NCBI RefSeq assembly: GCF_032583975.1
Contig: NZ_JAWHTF010000008.1
Strand: one strand, 5' to 3'
Source: Gilvirhabdus luticola
GTDB lineage: Bacteria > Bacteroidota > Bacteroidia > Flavobacteriales > Flavobacteriaceae
Length of the DNA: 64,000 nucleotides
The translations under genes and the position numbers were made by a program. The notes below the pieces were generated by a model that saw only the letters and a list, made by a program, of their open reading frames with translations, made no database searches and was not told the origin of the DNA. How positions within the stretch are numbered: position 1 is the first letter of the stretch; the number at the start of each line of letters is the position of its first letter. This document shows positions 8,393 through 17,488 of the stretch, piece by piece.

Positions 8393-8584
8393 TTAGATTA
8401 AACTTACGGTAATTGCATTTAATCCTTTATCTCCTTTTTCAACCTCAAATTTTACTTGGTCGTTTTCTTTGATTTCATCAATAAGATTTGACGTATGAAC
8501 AAATATTTCTTCTTCTGTGTCTTTTACGGTTATAAAGCCAAAACCTCTGGCATTATTGAAAAATTTTACTGTACCTTCTTTCAT
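8393..8584 (-). CDS. Cold-shock protein, CspA type
   Basis: I place the start at the Met at 8584 (MKEGTVKFFNNARGFGFI), giving 63 residues, the normal CspA length; an upstream in-frame Met at 8638 would add 18 non-conserved residues. RNP1 is KFFNNARGFGFITV and RNP2 is EIFVHTS. The protein is predicted to be an RNA chaperone that melts secondary structure, typically at low temperature or during growth transitions. It lies between a fatty-acid desaturase (upstream) and a CFA-type methyltransferase (downstream), all on one strand, a setting that suggests a cold or membrane-fluidity response. Confidence 0.93.
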   Translation of the reverse strand: MKEGTVKFFNNARGFGFITVKDTEEEIFVHTSNLIDEIKENDQVKFEVEKGDKGLNAITVSLI

Positions 8585-8672
8585 AATTGTTACTTTATTA
8601 GTATTTATTAATTTATTTATTAATGTCTTGAATATCATCTGTATTTAAATTTTATTATTGAATAATCATAGT

Positions 8673-9776
8673 TTATGCCATGACTGTACTCTCCTTCTTA
8701 CCCAACCAACGCAACATCTTTACATGATCTGCAATGGCTCGTGCCATACTTTTCTTAACGTGATATGGCATACCAAACTCTCGTGCTGTTTCTTCCACGA
8801 TTTTGGTTAAACTTTTATAATGTACATGGCATACATCTGGTAAGACGTGATGTTCTACTTGATAATTTAACCCACCAATAAACCAAAACAAGAATTTACT
8901 TTTGGGTGCAAAATTGCTAGTAGTTGCAAATTGATGGCCGTACCAATCTTTTTGCATCATACCATCTTGGTTAGGTAAGGGAAACTGATTGGCTGGCATA
9001 ATGTGTGCAATCTGAAACACGATACTTACCAAAAGTCCTGTTACAATATGCATACATATAAAGGCCAATAGTATCAACCACCAAGGCTGTGGTACCATAA
9101 GCATAGGTAATGCCAAAGCATAGGAGTAATAAAAGAGTTTCCATGCAGTCATGCTTGCCAATGCTTTTGGGTATTCGTACTTATTATTTAAAAAGCCCAT
9201 ATTCTTGTAACGTTTTAGCCGTACAAAGTCTTTTGCAGTTACCCAGGCTATGGTAGAGATTCCATAGAAAAACCAGATATATATATGCTGAAACTGATGC
9301 AGCCAATTGTATTTGGTATGTGGTGAAAATCTTAAAAAGAAAGGCATGTTAAGATCGTCGTCAGCCTCATTAATATTGGTATAGGTATGATGCAATACAT
9401 TGTGTTGAATTCTCCAAACGGTGGCATTGGCCCCAATAAGATTGAACGTATAACTCAAGGCTTTATTAATGTTTTTGCTTTTTGAATATGAACCATGTAT
9501 GGCATCATGCATCACGCCCATGCCTATGCCTGCCATGCCTAAACCCGTAATTAAATACAGAGTAAACAATAACCATACAGATGTGACTATGCCTGTAGCC
9601 ATAAGAATTAATGGTACGAAGAACAAGGCGATCATTACGCCAGTTTTTATAACCATGTTAGCATTGGCGTTTCTGCTCTTGTTGTGGGTTTTAAAATACG
9701 TATTTACTCTGCTTCTTAAAGTCTTTGAGAATTGGGTATTTATGGCTCTTGAAAATGTTGGGTTAACCATATGCAT
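8673..9776 (-). CDS. Membrane fatty-acid desaturase
   Basis: The 367-residue integral membrane enzyme has the three histidine boxes of the acyl-lipid/acyl-CoA desaturase family: HDAIH (90-94), HNVLHH (125-130) and, near the C-terminus, QVEHHVLP. Together they hold a di-iron centre that introduces a double bond using O2. Hydrophobic blocks are at about 43-65, 70-90 and 200-260. The QVEHH form is typical of front-end or linoleoyl-CoA-type desaturases, though the regiospecificity cannot be read. A second Met two codons downstream is an equally good start. Its likely partners are the csp and CFA-type genes that follow on the same strand. Confidence 0.92.
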   Translation of the reverse strand: MHMVNPTFSRAINTQFSKTLRSRVNTYFKTHNKSRNANANMVIKTGVMIALFFVPLILMATGIVTSVWLLFTLYLITGLGMAGIGMGVMHDAIHGSYSKSKNINKALSYTFNLIGANATVWRIQHNVLHHTYTNINEADDDLNMPFFLRFSPHTKYNWLHQFQHIYIWFFYGISTIAWVTAKDFVRLKRYKNMGFLNNKYEYPKALASMTAWKLFYYSYALALPMLMVPQPWWLILLAFICMHIVTGLLVSIVFQIAHIMPANQFPLPNQDGMMQKDWYGHQFATTSNFAPKSKFLFWFIGGLNYQVEHHVLPDVCHVHYKSLTKIVEETAREFGMPYHVKKSMARAIADHVKMLRWLGKKESTVMA

Positions 9777-10190
9777 TTCTTTTTTATTGTTGTAGTGCTA
9801 TTCCTTGTGAATGCGAAGCGATAAGCCTTAAGGACTACCAAAATCTGGCACTTTAATTTTATTAAAAAATTGAAGAAAGCAAAGGATTAAATATATTGGG
9901 GTACAAAATAGATAAAGAAAAGCCGATCAACTAGCTAATGCTGTAAAGATAGGTTAAAATAACGACGCAGTTGCATCATTTATGTTAAAGTGTTATTATT
10001 CATGCCAATAGCATATATAATGGTCTTCATTCTTTCTAATATGTAATATTGAAAGTGACACTATTAGATTATTTGTAGTTTTTAACATTTCTCTCTTTTT
10101 TAGTATCAAAATCTTATATTTTCTAACAATAGATTAACATATATTTTCGTTTAAACTTTTTATATTCGTCATTCAAAAAAACAACCAACC
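9777..10190. other. Divergent intergenic region
   Basis: The 414 bp lie between the divergent desaturase and M23 peptidase genes and must hold both promoters. A TATATTCG box (10161-10168), a variant of TAnnTTTG, precedes the M23 gene. The desaturase would have a long leader containing the palindrome CCTTAAGG near 9827. I see no gene or RNA family. Confidence 0.4.
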
Positions 10191-11111
10191 TTGTTTAATA
10201 GCACAAAACTCTTAATTGCATTGGCTTCGTTGTTGGCATTTTGTACAGTAAATGCCCAAAACTATCAACCCGATCTGGTACTCAACGCGTCCCATTTTAA
10301 AGCTCTGGATTCATTGGATGAACTACAAATGGAGAAAACCTTACAGGTAGTTCCTCTAGTCAATATTAAAGCCGAGTATTGGGACAACACAAAATACAAC
10401 CCTTACCAAGATGTGGAACTTATCTTCCCGCTACGAATACGATTTGACGATAGTAGCTACACATCTCCTATTGGCATTGACAAAGTAGTGACCTCGCGCT
10501 TTGGTTGGAGACGAGGCAGAGGGCACAAAGGTATAGACATTGATCTGGTAACCGGTGATAGTATCTATACCATGTTTGATGGCATTGTGCGTTTTGCACG
10601 GTACAATACAGGTCACGGGAAAACGGTTGTGGTAAGACATTACAATGGTCTGGAAACAACCTACGCACATTTATCAAAGTATGCGGTTAAAGAAAATGAT
10701 ACCGTAAAAGCTGGAGATTTTTTAGGGCATGGTGGTGCCACAGGCAATGCCAGAGGCAGCCATTTGCATCTAGTTATTAATTATAAAGGCATTTCTATAA
10801 ATCCAGAATATTTATTTGATTTTGATGACGATAATACCATTAGAGCCCAGGAACTTTGGGTGACCAAAAAATGGACACGACCAGCATACCATAATTCTAG
10901 ACGCCAAAGTAAAATTGTGCCTCTGCTTTCTGAAGAGGAAGCTATTGCTAGTCTCGAAAAACAACGAGAGGTCTATATTGTAAAGCCTGGTGATACTTTA
11001 TCTAGAATTTCGTTACGGAATAATGTAACGATTAGGTCTATTTGTACCACAAATGCCATACGTAAAAATTCAGTATTGCGTGTTGGGCAAAAGTTGATTA
11101 TCGAGAAATAG
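10191..11111 (+). CDS. M23 peptidase with LysM domain
   Basis: The gene begins with TTG (MFNSTKLLIALASLLAF), giving a typical signal peptide ending near VNAQ; no ATG gives a signal peptide. Residues about 115-210 form an M23 (LytM) zinc endopeptidase. RGHKGIDIDL supplies His and Asp ligands and SHLHLVI the HxH pair. Residues about 262-305 are a LysM peptidoglycan-binding motif (VYIVKPGDTLSRISLRNNV). It should be exported and cut peptidoglycan cross-links or act as an activator of such enzymes during growth or division. It is monocistronic and divergent from the desaturase. Confidence 0.92.
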   Translation: MFNSTKLLIALASLLAFCTVNAQNYQPDLVLNASHFKALDSLDELQMEKTLQVVPLVNIKAEYWDNTKYNPYQDVELIFPLRIRFDDSSYTSPIGIDKVVTSRFGWRRGRGHKGIDIDLVTGDSIYTMFDGIVRFARYNTGHGKTVVVRHYNGLETTYAHLSKYAVKENDTVKAGDFLGHGGATGNARGSHLHLVINYKGISINPEYLFDFDDDNTIRAQELWVTKKWTRPAYHNSRRQSKIVPLLSEEEAIASLEKQREVYIVKPGDTLSRISLRNNVTIRSICTTNAIRKNSVLRVGQKLIIEK

Positions 11112-11189
11112 AAAGATCTTACATATACTACGTAGTTAATAATATTTTTAGCTGAGCATAACCCTTATGCTTTTAATACTTTTATCTTA

Positions 11190-11197
11190 TATCTTTG
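11190..11197 (+). promoter_or_regulatory. Promoter -7 box before the first AraC gene
   Basis: TATCTTTG matches the TAnnTTTG box of Bacteroidota primary sigma promoters and lies 37 bp before the start codon at 11234. A clear -33 TTTG is not visible. Confidence 0.5.
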
Positions 11198-11233
11198 TAA
11201 AACTATGATTACAATTGCAGAGTATCTATAACC

Positions 11234-12388
11234 ATGGAAGATTTTACGTTTCAGAACTTAATTAATCTTTTTTTGGTATTGATATCATGGCTTCTAGTTA
11301 TATTTTTGTTAACTGCTAAAACAAAGAACAAAACCAGTAATATATTACTAGCCTCATTCTTATTGGTCAATGCTCAAGACTCTAGCGGTATTTTGGCCTC
11401 TTATTTTGTATATCCAACACATCCAGGATTGGGGATGCTTATTAACAATACTGTTTTTTTTAAATTGCCTTTGCTTTATTTGTATCTGCTTTCTGTAATC
11501 TACTCCAATTTCAAGCTAAAAGCTAAACACCTATTTCATATATTAGGTTTTGTAATTAATTTTATAATACTATGGCCTGATTTTTTTGCAGTTGATTTTG
11601 AAAGCAAATGGACATTTTTAGAAGCCAATGCTGCTGGACATGAACTACTTGCCATAAAACTGTCTTATATCACTCTACATATCCAACTGTTCATATATTT
11701 AGTGATATGTTTTATCGAAATTAAAAAATATAAGCAACTGCTTCTAGAGAACTATGCTGATACAAAACTACTACACCATCAATGGTTATTTCAACTTGTT
11801 ACTTTACTCACCATTAGTATCTTGCTTGCAACCATTAAAAATGCATTAAGGTTTATGCATCTAGATGTCATATTCTTTTATATTAATTGGTTGGTACAAC
11901 TTCTGGCATTGGGCATTATTTGCTGGATGGTACTTAAAGCCTTGCATAGCCCTGAACTTTTCAGAGGTATAAATTCCAAATTGCAATTGGTAAAGCATAT
12001 GATTAAAAGTGAGCAGCATGTCACCAAATCTAATAATGAGGACTCTGAAGAGATCAGGTCTCTTAAAACTTATATGGAAATGGAAGAACCTTATTTGAAT
12101 CCCAATCTTACCATATACAAATTGTCTGACCAGTTGCAAGTGCCTATAAAGCAATTATCGTTACTTATAAACCACGATATGAACCAACATTTCTTCGATT
12201 TTGTTAATAGTTACCGTATTAAGAAGGCTATGACCTTATTGCAAGATCCTGATAAGAAAGATATTACAGTGCTAGAAATTTTATATGATGTAGGCTTTAA
12301 TTCAAAGTCGTCATTCAATACGGCCTTTAGGAAATATACCAATCTCACACCTACACAATTTAGAAAAAGAGCTTTAAATGATTTATAG
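11234..12388 (+). CDS. Membrane-anchored AraC-family regulator
   Basis: A 384-residue protein with an N-terminal membrane domain of about seven hydrophobic segments (residues about 9-230, for instance NLFLVLISWLLVIFLLT and LLALGIICWMVLKAL) and a C-terminal AraC HTH. The HTH includes NSYRIKKAMTLLQDP and VGFNSKSSFNTAFRKYT. The architecture suggests a one-component membrane sensor that binds DNA directly. It is followed after 3 bp by a close paralogue. The C-terminal 60 residues of both are about 60-65 percent identical by eye, so they are a tandem duplication. The downstream outer-membrane receptor and GIN lipoprotein are candidate targets. The signal sensed is unknown. Confidence 0.88.
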   Translation: MEDFTFQNLINLFLVLISWLLVIFLLTAKTKNKTSNILLASFLLVNAQDSSGILASYFVYPTHPGLGMLINNTVFFKLPLLYLYLLSVIYSNFKLKAKHLFHILGFVINFIILWPDFFAVDFESKWTFLEANAAGHELLAIKLSYITLHIQLFIYLVICFIEIKKYKQLLLENYADTKLLHHQWLFQLVTLLTISILLATIKNALRFMHLDVIFFYINWLVQLLALGIICWMVLKALHSPELFRGINSKLQLVKHMIKSEQHVTKSNNEDSEEIRSLKTYMEMEEPYLNPNLTIYKLSDQLQVPIKQLSLLINHDMNQHFFDFVNSYRIKKAMTLLQDPDKKDITVLEILYDVGFNSKSSFNTAFRKYTNLTPTQFRKRALNDL

Positions 12389-12391
12389 ATA

Positions 12392-13567
12392 GTGAACTTG
12401 AATATTGATAACATATATAATCTTATTACCATTTGTTTGGCTTTATTGTTTTCAATGTATCTGTTTTTTAACAAGACTAAAGAGCGTTCAGGTAATATTT
12501 TTTTAGGCTTCTTTATTTTAGATTTTGCTATTGAAAGTTTTGATGTACTTTTGAGTAAAACCTCCTTTTATACAGAGCACCCGAACTATTATTTAATAAT
12601 ACCTGCATTATCTTTTTTAATCTATCCTAGTTGGTTCTTCTATATTAAGACTACTGCTTTTAAAGATTATAAATTAAGAAAAGTTGATTTGTTACATTTA
12701 ATTCCTTTTATAGCCATTGTAATTATCTTTCTTTTCAGTTATCACTTACAACACGATGATGTTAAATTAGAGATAAGAACGAATCCTAATCACACGCCAT
12801 GGTTTATCGGCTTTACTTACTACCTATTAAGAATTCAAGGGATAGTTTATGGCATCTGGTCAATTAGGATAGTATATAGATTTAAAAAGATAGTCAATGA
12901 AAACTATTCAAATATTAGCGATAAGAACTATAAATGGATATTGCAGCTAACCATTGTGTTTGTTTATTTTATATTAGCTACTTTAGTCTATAACATTTTC
13001 AGGTTTGGTTTTAAGGAGTTGTATGAAGAACAGAACATCCATCATCATATATCATCCATTATTACTCTTATTTTTCTATCGTGGATTATTTATAAAGGAA
13101 TGTCCCAGCCATATTTATTTAATGGTGTAGATTCAAACATTAAGCTATTAGAAGAATATCTGAAAGAGAATAAGGAAAAAGAGAAAAAATCTATAAGTAA
13201 AGAAAGAACTAATCGAGATTCAGCTTTAAAAGAAAGACTAGAAGAATATGTAATTACAAATAAAATATATACCAACTCTTCCATAACAATTTTTGAACTG
13301 GCCAATGGGCTTGGAATGAGTAGTTATGAATTATCTCTTTTTTTAAACAAAACCTTAAACAAGAAATTCTTTGACTATATCAATGAGTATAGAATAAAGA
13401 ATGCTATGCAAATTTTACAAGATCCTGACCAAAAACAACTTACTGTTCTTGAAATATTGTACGCTGTAGGCTTTAATTCTAAATCTTCTTTTAATACTGC
13501 CTTTAAAAAATACACCGGTAAAACACCAACCGAATACCGTAAAGAGTATTTAAAATCAGTTGATTAG
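12392..13567 (+). CDS. Second membrane-anchored AraC-family regulator
   Basis: This 391-residue paralogue of the preceding gene starts with GTG three bases after the upstream stop codon, indicating translational coupling. Hydrophobic segments cover residues about 4-250 (for example LITICLALLFSMYLFF and FIAIVIIFLFSYHL). They are followed by a basic linker rich in Lys/Glu (KENKEKEKKS) and a C-terminal AraC HTH (NEYRIKNAMQILQDP, VGFNSKSSFNTAFKKYTGKT). The linker between membrane and DNA-binding parts is longer than in the first copy. It probably has a related but distinct signal or target set. It ends at a strong hairpin terminator. Confidence 0.88.
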   Translation: MNLNIDNIYNLITICLALLFSMYLFFNKTKERSGNIFLGFFILDFAIESFDVLLSKTSFYTEHPNYYLIIPALSFLIYPSWFFYIKTTAFKDYKLRKVDLLHLIPFIAIVIIFLFSYHLQHDDVKLEIRTNPNHTPWFIGFTYYLLRIQGIVYGIWSIRIVYRFKKIVNENYSNISDKNYKWILQLTIVFVYFILATLVYNIFRFGFKELYEEQNIHHHISSIITLIFLSWIIYKGMSQPYLFNGVDSNIKLLEEYLKENKEKEKKSISKERTNRDSALKERLEEYVITNKIYTNSSITIFELANGLGMSSYELSLFLNKTLNKKFFDYINEYRIKNAMQILQDPDQKQLTVLEILYAVGFNSKSSFNTAFKKYTGKTPTEYRKEYLKSVD

Positions 13568-13589
13568 AAAAAAGTCGAACGTTTACACT

Positions 13590-13636
13590 AAAAAAGTCGA
13601 ACCCATTTATTTTTAAAAATGCGTTCGACTTTTTTT
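13590..13636 (+). terminator. Hairpin terminator after the AraC pair
   Basis: The arm AAAAAAGTCGAAC (13590-13602) pairs with GTTCGACTTTTTT (13623-13635), 13 bp, with a T run. A second copy of the same 13-base arm lies at 13568-13580, so two alternative 5' arms compete for one 3' arm. Confidence 0.8.
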
Positions 13637-13694
13637 AGTCGGTCGATTTTCAATGATTTCTACAGGACATTTGTCTCATAAAATCATTGAAACC

Positions 13695-16112
13695 ATGAAA
13701 ACACTATTTAAACTGTTCGTATTAGTAAGTATATCTTTAACATCTCTAAAAGCATTTACTTCAGAAGCCAAATGGACCATCTCTGGAACAGTTGAAGAAC
13801 AACAGACCAAAAAAACGGTAGCTTATGCCACAGTGGCATTATACTCTAAAAAGGATGCTACTTTAATTACTGGGGTCATAACCAACGACGAAGGTATATT
13901 TCTACTGGATAAAGTAAGTGAAGGTGATTATTACTTAACAGTAAGTTTTATGGGTTATAAAGATTATACCGTTGAGACCATTGTATTGAAGGCAAATGAG
14001 AGACACATTGATCTTGGAACTATTCTCCTTGAGCATAATCTAGAAGCGCTAGATGAAGTGGTAGTAACTTCTAAAACCAAAGCTATAAAGCATGCAGTTG
14101 ATAAGCAAGTACTATCAGTAAGCTCAAACTTACTTGCAACTGGCGGAACAGCTGTTGATGCCTTAAGGCTTTCCCCATCCATTCAGATTGATTCAGATAA
14201 CAATGTAAAATTAAGAGGCAGTACCAACTTCATTATTCTTATCAACGGTAAGCCAACCACATTAAGTGCTCAAGATGTTTTAAAGCAAACATCTGCAAAC
14301 ACTATTAAGAACATAGAAGTTATTACCAATCCATCGGTTAAATACAATGCCGAAGGCGGCGCAGGTATTATCAATATTATACTCAAGAAAGGAGTTGTAT
14401 CAGGATTCAATGGTATCGTAAATGCATCTGTTGGGACCAAGGATAAATACGCTGGCGATGTGAATATAAACCTGAATAAAGAGAAAGTAAGTTATTCTTT
14501 CGGCACAGAATGGAGAGATTACTCCAAAACAGCTAATAACAATTATTACCGGACACTTTATAATGAAGATAATACCCACTTTGCCACCATGCTTCAGGAT
14601 AGAAAGTTTACCGAGTCTAACCTAGGGTTCAGATTTGGGCTAGACTACAACCCAAACGAAAAGACCAACCTATCGTATTCTTTTCACACTGGATATAACA
14701 AAATAGACGGTCAGGTCCTTACAAATAACTCTGGATACACTGTACCAGAAAGTAGTGAGGAACATAAATACAACCCGTTTTACACAACTATTAAGCCTAC
14801 ATTCTTTACCAATAACCTTGGTCTGACTAGAACTTTAAATGAAAGTAATGACATATTGTCTTTTAACTTATACTATTCTTATATAGATTATGATTTTAAC
14901 AACAGTCAGGCTTCATATCTTACAGATGAAAATCAGATTATCATCGACCCCGAACCATACAGATTAGACATTTCCAATAGGAATAACAGTAATGACGTAC
15001 GTTTTGATGCTGATTATACCAATGTAGTTTCGGAGCAAAGTAATTTGGAAACTGGTGTCTCCTATCATCAATACAACCGCTTTTTAAACTTTACCTATTC
15101 AGAATATGATTATGACCAAAATGATTGGGTGAACCATCCTGATTATACAGGAAAGTATAAATTTAATGAAGGTGTATATGCTGCTTATCTAAACTTAAAC
15201 AGTTCTTTTTGGGGTTTAAGCACATCGTTTGGTTTGAGAATGGAATATACCGACAGAGTTTTAAGAAGTAAAAATACCGATGATGAATACAAATATCATA
15301 AAGCCAATTTCTTTCCTGGAGTATTCTTAAGTAAAAACCTAAACGACAACGCCAATGTAAAATTTGCATTGACTAACCGTATTAATCGTCCAGATGAATA
15401 TTATATGAATCCTTATCCAGAGTTTCAGGATGATTATTTCTATTCTGAAGGAAACCCCTATTTGATTCCAGAGATTATTCGCAATTATGAATTTGGTTAC
15501 AGCTATAGCAAAAACCAAACATCTTTTGCAGCAAACCTGTATTATCGGACTACAAAGAACAAAATTGAACAAAAGTTAACTGTTGAAGACGACGATAAAA
15601 TACATACTATCTTTCATAATGACAGTGGTGACAAGTCTATCGGAACAGAACTTATGTATAACTTCAACTTCAATGATTGGTGGAGTGTTAATGCTAATAC
15701 AAGTCTGTTTTATTATGATATATGGGCTAATATTGATGGTACTAAATCTAGCAATAATGATTTTTCATGGACCTCTCAAGTAGTTAACTCTGTAAACTTA
15801 AACAACACCTCATCGCTCCAGGTTATAAGCTATTATGCCAGCAAAACAGCACGCTCGCAAGGAGAATTGAGTAATTACTTCTTTATGGACATTGCATTGA
15901 AAAAACAATTTCTTGATGGCAAGCTTTCTGTAAATCTGCAATTAAAGGACGTATTGCAATCATTGAACTATGAACTCTATACCAATACAGCCAATATGAA
16001 TCTTGTTGGTGACTTTAATAATGAGTCTCCCATCTTACTACTCAATGTAAGTTATAAGTTGAGCAATTACAAAAAGAAAACAAAAGATGTTGAAACTGAA
16101 TTTGATATGTAA
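13695..16112 (+). CDS. Outer-membrane beta-barrel receptor with CarboxypepD-like domain
   Basis: I prefer the Met at 13695 (signal peptide MKTLFKLFVLVSISLTS) over the upstream Met at 13653. The roughly 805-residue protein has a CarboxypepD-reg-like domain after the signal (KWTISGTVEE to about residue 110). A TonB plug-like region follows (ALRLSPSIQIDSDNNVKLRG, FIILINGKPT, NIEVITNPSVKYNAEGGAGI), then a long C-terminal barrel of the OMP_b-brl_3 type with many aromatic beta strands. It is an outer-membrane protein, probably TonB-dependent import or signalling, but no SusD partner is adjacent. The ligand is unknown. It lies between the AraC pair and a GIN lipoprotein on the same strand. Confidence 0.87.
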   Translation: MKTLFKLFVLVSISLTSLKAFTSEAKWTISGTVEEQQTKKTVAYATVALYSKKDATLITGVITNDEGIFLLDKVSEGDYYLTVSFMGYKDYTVETIVLKANERHIDLGTILLEHNLEALDEVVVTSKTKAIKHAVDKQVLSVSSNLLATGGTAVDALRLSPSIQIDSDNNVKLRGSTNFIILINGKPTTLSAQDVLKQTSANTIKNIEVITNPSVKYNAEGGAGIINIILKKGVVSGFNGIVNASVGTKDKYAGDVNINLNKEKVSYSFGTEWRDYSKTANNNYYRTLYNEDNTHFATMLQDRKFTESNLGFRFGLDYNPNEKTNLSYSFHTGYNKIDGQVLTNNSGYTVPESSEEHKYNPFYTTIKPTFFTNNLGLTRTLNESNDILSFNLYYSYIDYDFNNSQASYLTDENQIIIDPEPYRLDISNRNNSNDVRFDADYTNVVSEQSNLETGVSYHQYNRFLNFTYSEYDYDQNDWVNHPDYTGKYKFNEGVYAAYLNLNSSFWGLSTSFGLRMEYTDRVLRSKNTDDEYKYHKANFFPGVFLSKNLNDNANVKFALTNRINRPDEYYMNPYPEFQDDYFYSEGNPYLIPEIIRNYEFGYSYSKNQTSFAANLYYRTTKNKIEQKLTVEDDDKIHTIFHNDSGDKSIGTELMYNFNFNDWWSVNANTSLFYYDIWANIDGTKSSNNDFSWTSQVVNSVNLNNTSSLQVISYYASKTARSQGELSNYFFMDIALKKQFLDGKLSVNLQLKDVLQSLNYELYTNTANMNLVGDFNNESPILLLNVSYKLSNYKKKTKDVETEFDM

Positions 16113-16225
16113 TTCTTAAAACAGAGTAACATACACGAAAATAGATCGTCATTAATTGAAAAATCTTTTTCAGTTCTATTATTAAAAATAGCAAACAAAT
16201 TAAATTAATTATAAAACAAACAATC

Positions 16226-16960
16226 ATGAAAACTATTAAATTTAAAACCTTTGTAATACTCTTAATGAGCATCATTATAGCTTCCTGTACAACAGACGAA
16301 GACTGTATTACAGGCAACGGGACCATAATCACGGAAACCATTCCATTAGCAATTTTTTCTGGGATAAGAAGCTCTGGAACAGATCATGTTATTATTTCAC
16401 AATCCAATACCCAAGAAGTCACTGTAACTGGTCACAGAAACATAATTAACAAACTAAAGCGCAGTGTAAGTAATGGTGTTTGGAAAGCCGAACTTGAAGA
16501 TGGCTGCTATAGAAACAGCCAATTGGAAATACATGTAAAAGTACCAGAGATGAATTATGTCAGGTTGGTTGGTTCTGGTAGTATTTTGGTTAAAGATTTT
16601 GTAAGCCAAGACTATATGGAAGTCATCCTTGAAGGTTCTGGATCCATTGATCTTAATGCCAATCAAGGTGCAAAATGGCTTGATGTACTCATTGAAGGCA
16701 GTGGTACTATCACGGGATTTAAAAACTTTGAAGATTTAGAAAATCTTGATATAGAAATTTATGGTTCGGGAAATTTTGATGCTTTCCCAGTAGTATCCAA
16801 CTCCTGTGAGATATATGTAGAAGGCAGCGGAAACTGTAATGTTTCTGTCGAAGATTATTTAGATGTAATAATTGAAGGGTCATCTGTTATTAGTTACAAG
16901 GGTTATCCTAGTATTTCAAGTCGTATTGATGGTTCAGGATCTGTACAAGACACCAATTAA
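16226..16960 (+). CDS. Head-GIN domain (DUF2807) lipoprotein
   Basis: The 244-residue protein begins with a lipoprotein signal (MKTIKFKTFVILLMSIIIASC, lipobox IASC). The body contains repeated beta segments with SGS/GSG motifs such as LVGSGSILVKD, LEGSGSIDL, IEGSGTITG and YGSGNFDA, spaced about 20 residues apart. This pattern is typical of the putative auto-transporter adhesin head GIN domain (DUF2807), a beta-helix. It is predicted to be surface-exposed or periplasmic. The function is unknown. It follows the outer-membrane receptor by 113 bp and ends at a strong bidirectional terminator. Confidence 0.88.
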   Translation: MKTIKFKTFVILLMSIIIASCTTDEDCITGNGTIITETIPLAIFSGIRSSGTDHVIISQSNTQEVTVTGHRNIINKLKRSVSNGVWKAELEDGCYRNSQLEIHVKVPEMNYVRLVGSGSILVKDFVSQDYMEVILEGSGSIDLNANQGAKWLDVLIEGSGTITGFKNFEDLENLDIEIYGSGNFDAFPVVSNSCEIYVEGSGNCNVSVEDYLDVIIEGSSVISYKGYPSISSRIDGSGSVQDTN

Positions 16961-16975
16961 TATCTAACCAATAAT

Positions 16976-17008
16976 AAAAAAAGCCTGAATAAGTTCAGGC
17001 TTTTTTTT
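16976..17008. terminator. Bidirectional intrinsic terminator
   Basis: AAAAAAAGCCTGAA (16976-16989) and TTCAGGCTTTTTTTT (16994-17008) form a 13-14 bp hairpin with a 4-nt TAAG loop, A and T runs on both sides. It serves the GIN gene and the convergent DUF6265 gene. Confidence 0.92.
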
Positions 17009-17013
17009 ATGAG

Positions 17014-17469
17014 TTACTGTTTTATAAAATAAAAAGAAAAACCTTTATCATTTTCTCCCAAAACATTAACTTTTATCTTTCCACCTTCCAGAAGCTGATA
17101 TTGTATCTTTTTTGGGAAGTCGTGGTTTTGATTTTCAAAAGACCATAGGTTGTCAAGAGATGCGCTTAAAGTAAAAGGAATGCTCTGACCTTCGTTCTGG
17201 TCTGGTACAGTAGCAATGAATGTAATGTTGTTATCATTAACTTTAAGTTCAAGCGTTTCTGATATCCTGGTAACGCCATCTCTTATCTTGTAACCTTTAC
17301 CGATAAATTCTGTTTCACTTACCTTTTCCCAGTATTCAAAATTTTGTTTTCCTTCTACCTGCCAAGTACCAATAAGAAACTCTAATTGGGATAAATCTTG
17401 TTGAGCTAGGCAAAGGTTAAATGATAGTGCAAAAAAAAGAAGGTTTAAAATTAATTTTATAGTTTTCAT
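17014..17469 (-). CDS. DUF6265-family exported protein
   Basis: A 151-residue exported protein with signal MKTIKLILNLLFFALSFNLCLA. The mature domain starts LEFLIGTWQVEG, the hallmark of the lipocalin-like DUF6265 family, and continues through FEYWEKVSETEFIGKGY and a terminal GFSFYFIKQ. It is predicted to be a periplasmic small beta-barrel, possibly binding a hydrophobic ligand, but no function is known. It sits 20 bp downstream of the SRAP gene on the same strand and shares its terminator with the convergent GIN lipoprotein gene. Confidence 0.8.
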   Translation of the reverse strand: MKTIKLILNLLFFALSFNLCLAQQDLSQLEFLIGTWQVEGKQNFEYWEKVSETEFIGKGYKIRDGVTRISETLELKVNDNNITFIATVPDQNEGQSIPFTLSASLDNLWSFENQNHDFPKKIQYQLLEGGKIKVNVLGENDKGFSFYFIKQ

Positions 17470-17488
17470 TATTTATATATTTTAAATT

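Noticed and set aside
13090..13305. Ser-rich antisense frame in the second AraC gene
   Set aside because: It is the complement of the Lys/Glu-rich linker and not a gene.
16042..16341. Antisense frame of 99 codons across the receptor-GIN boundary
   Set aside because: It spans the 3' end of one gene and the signal peptide of the next with hydrophobic but non-patterned residues.
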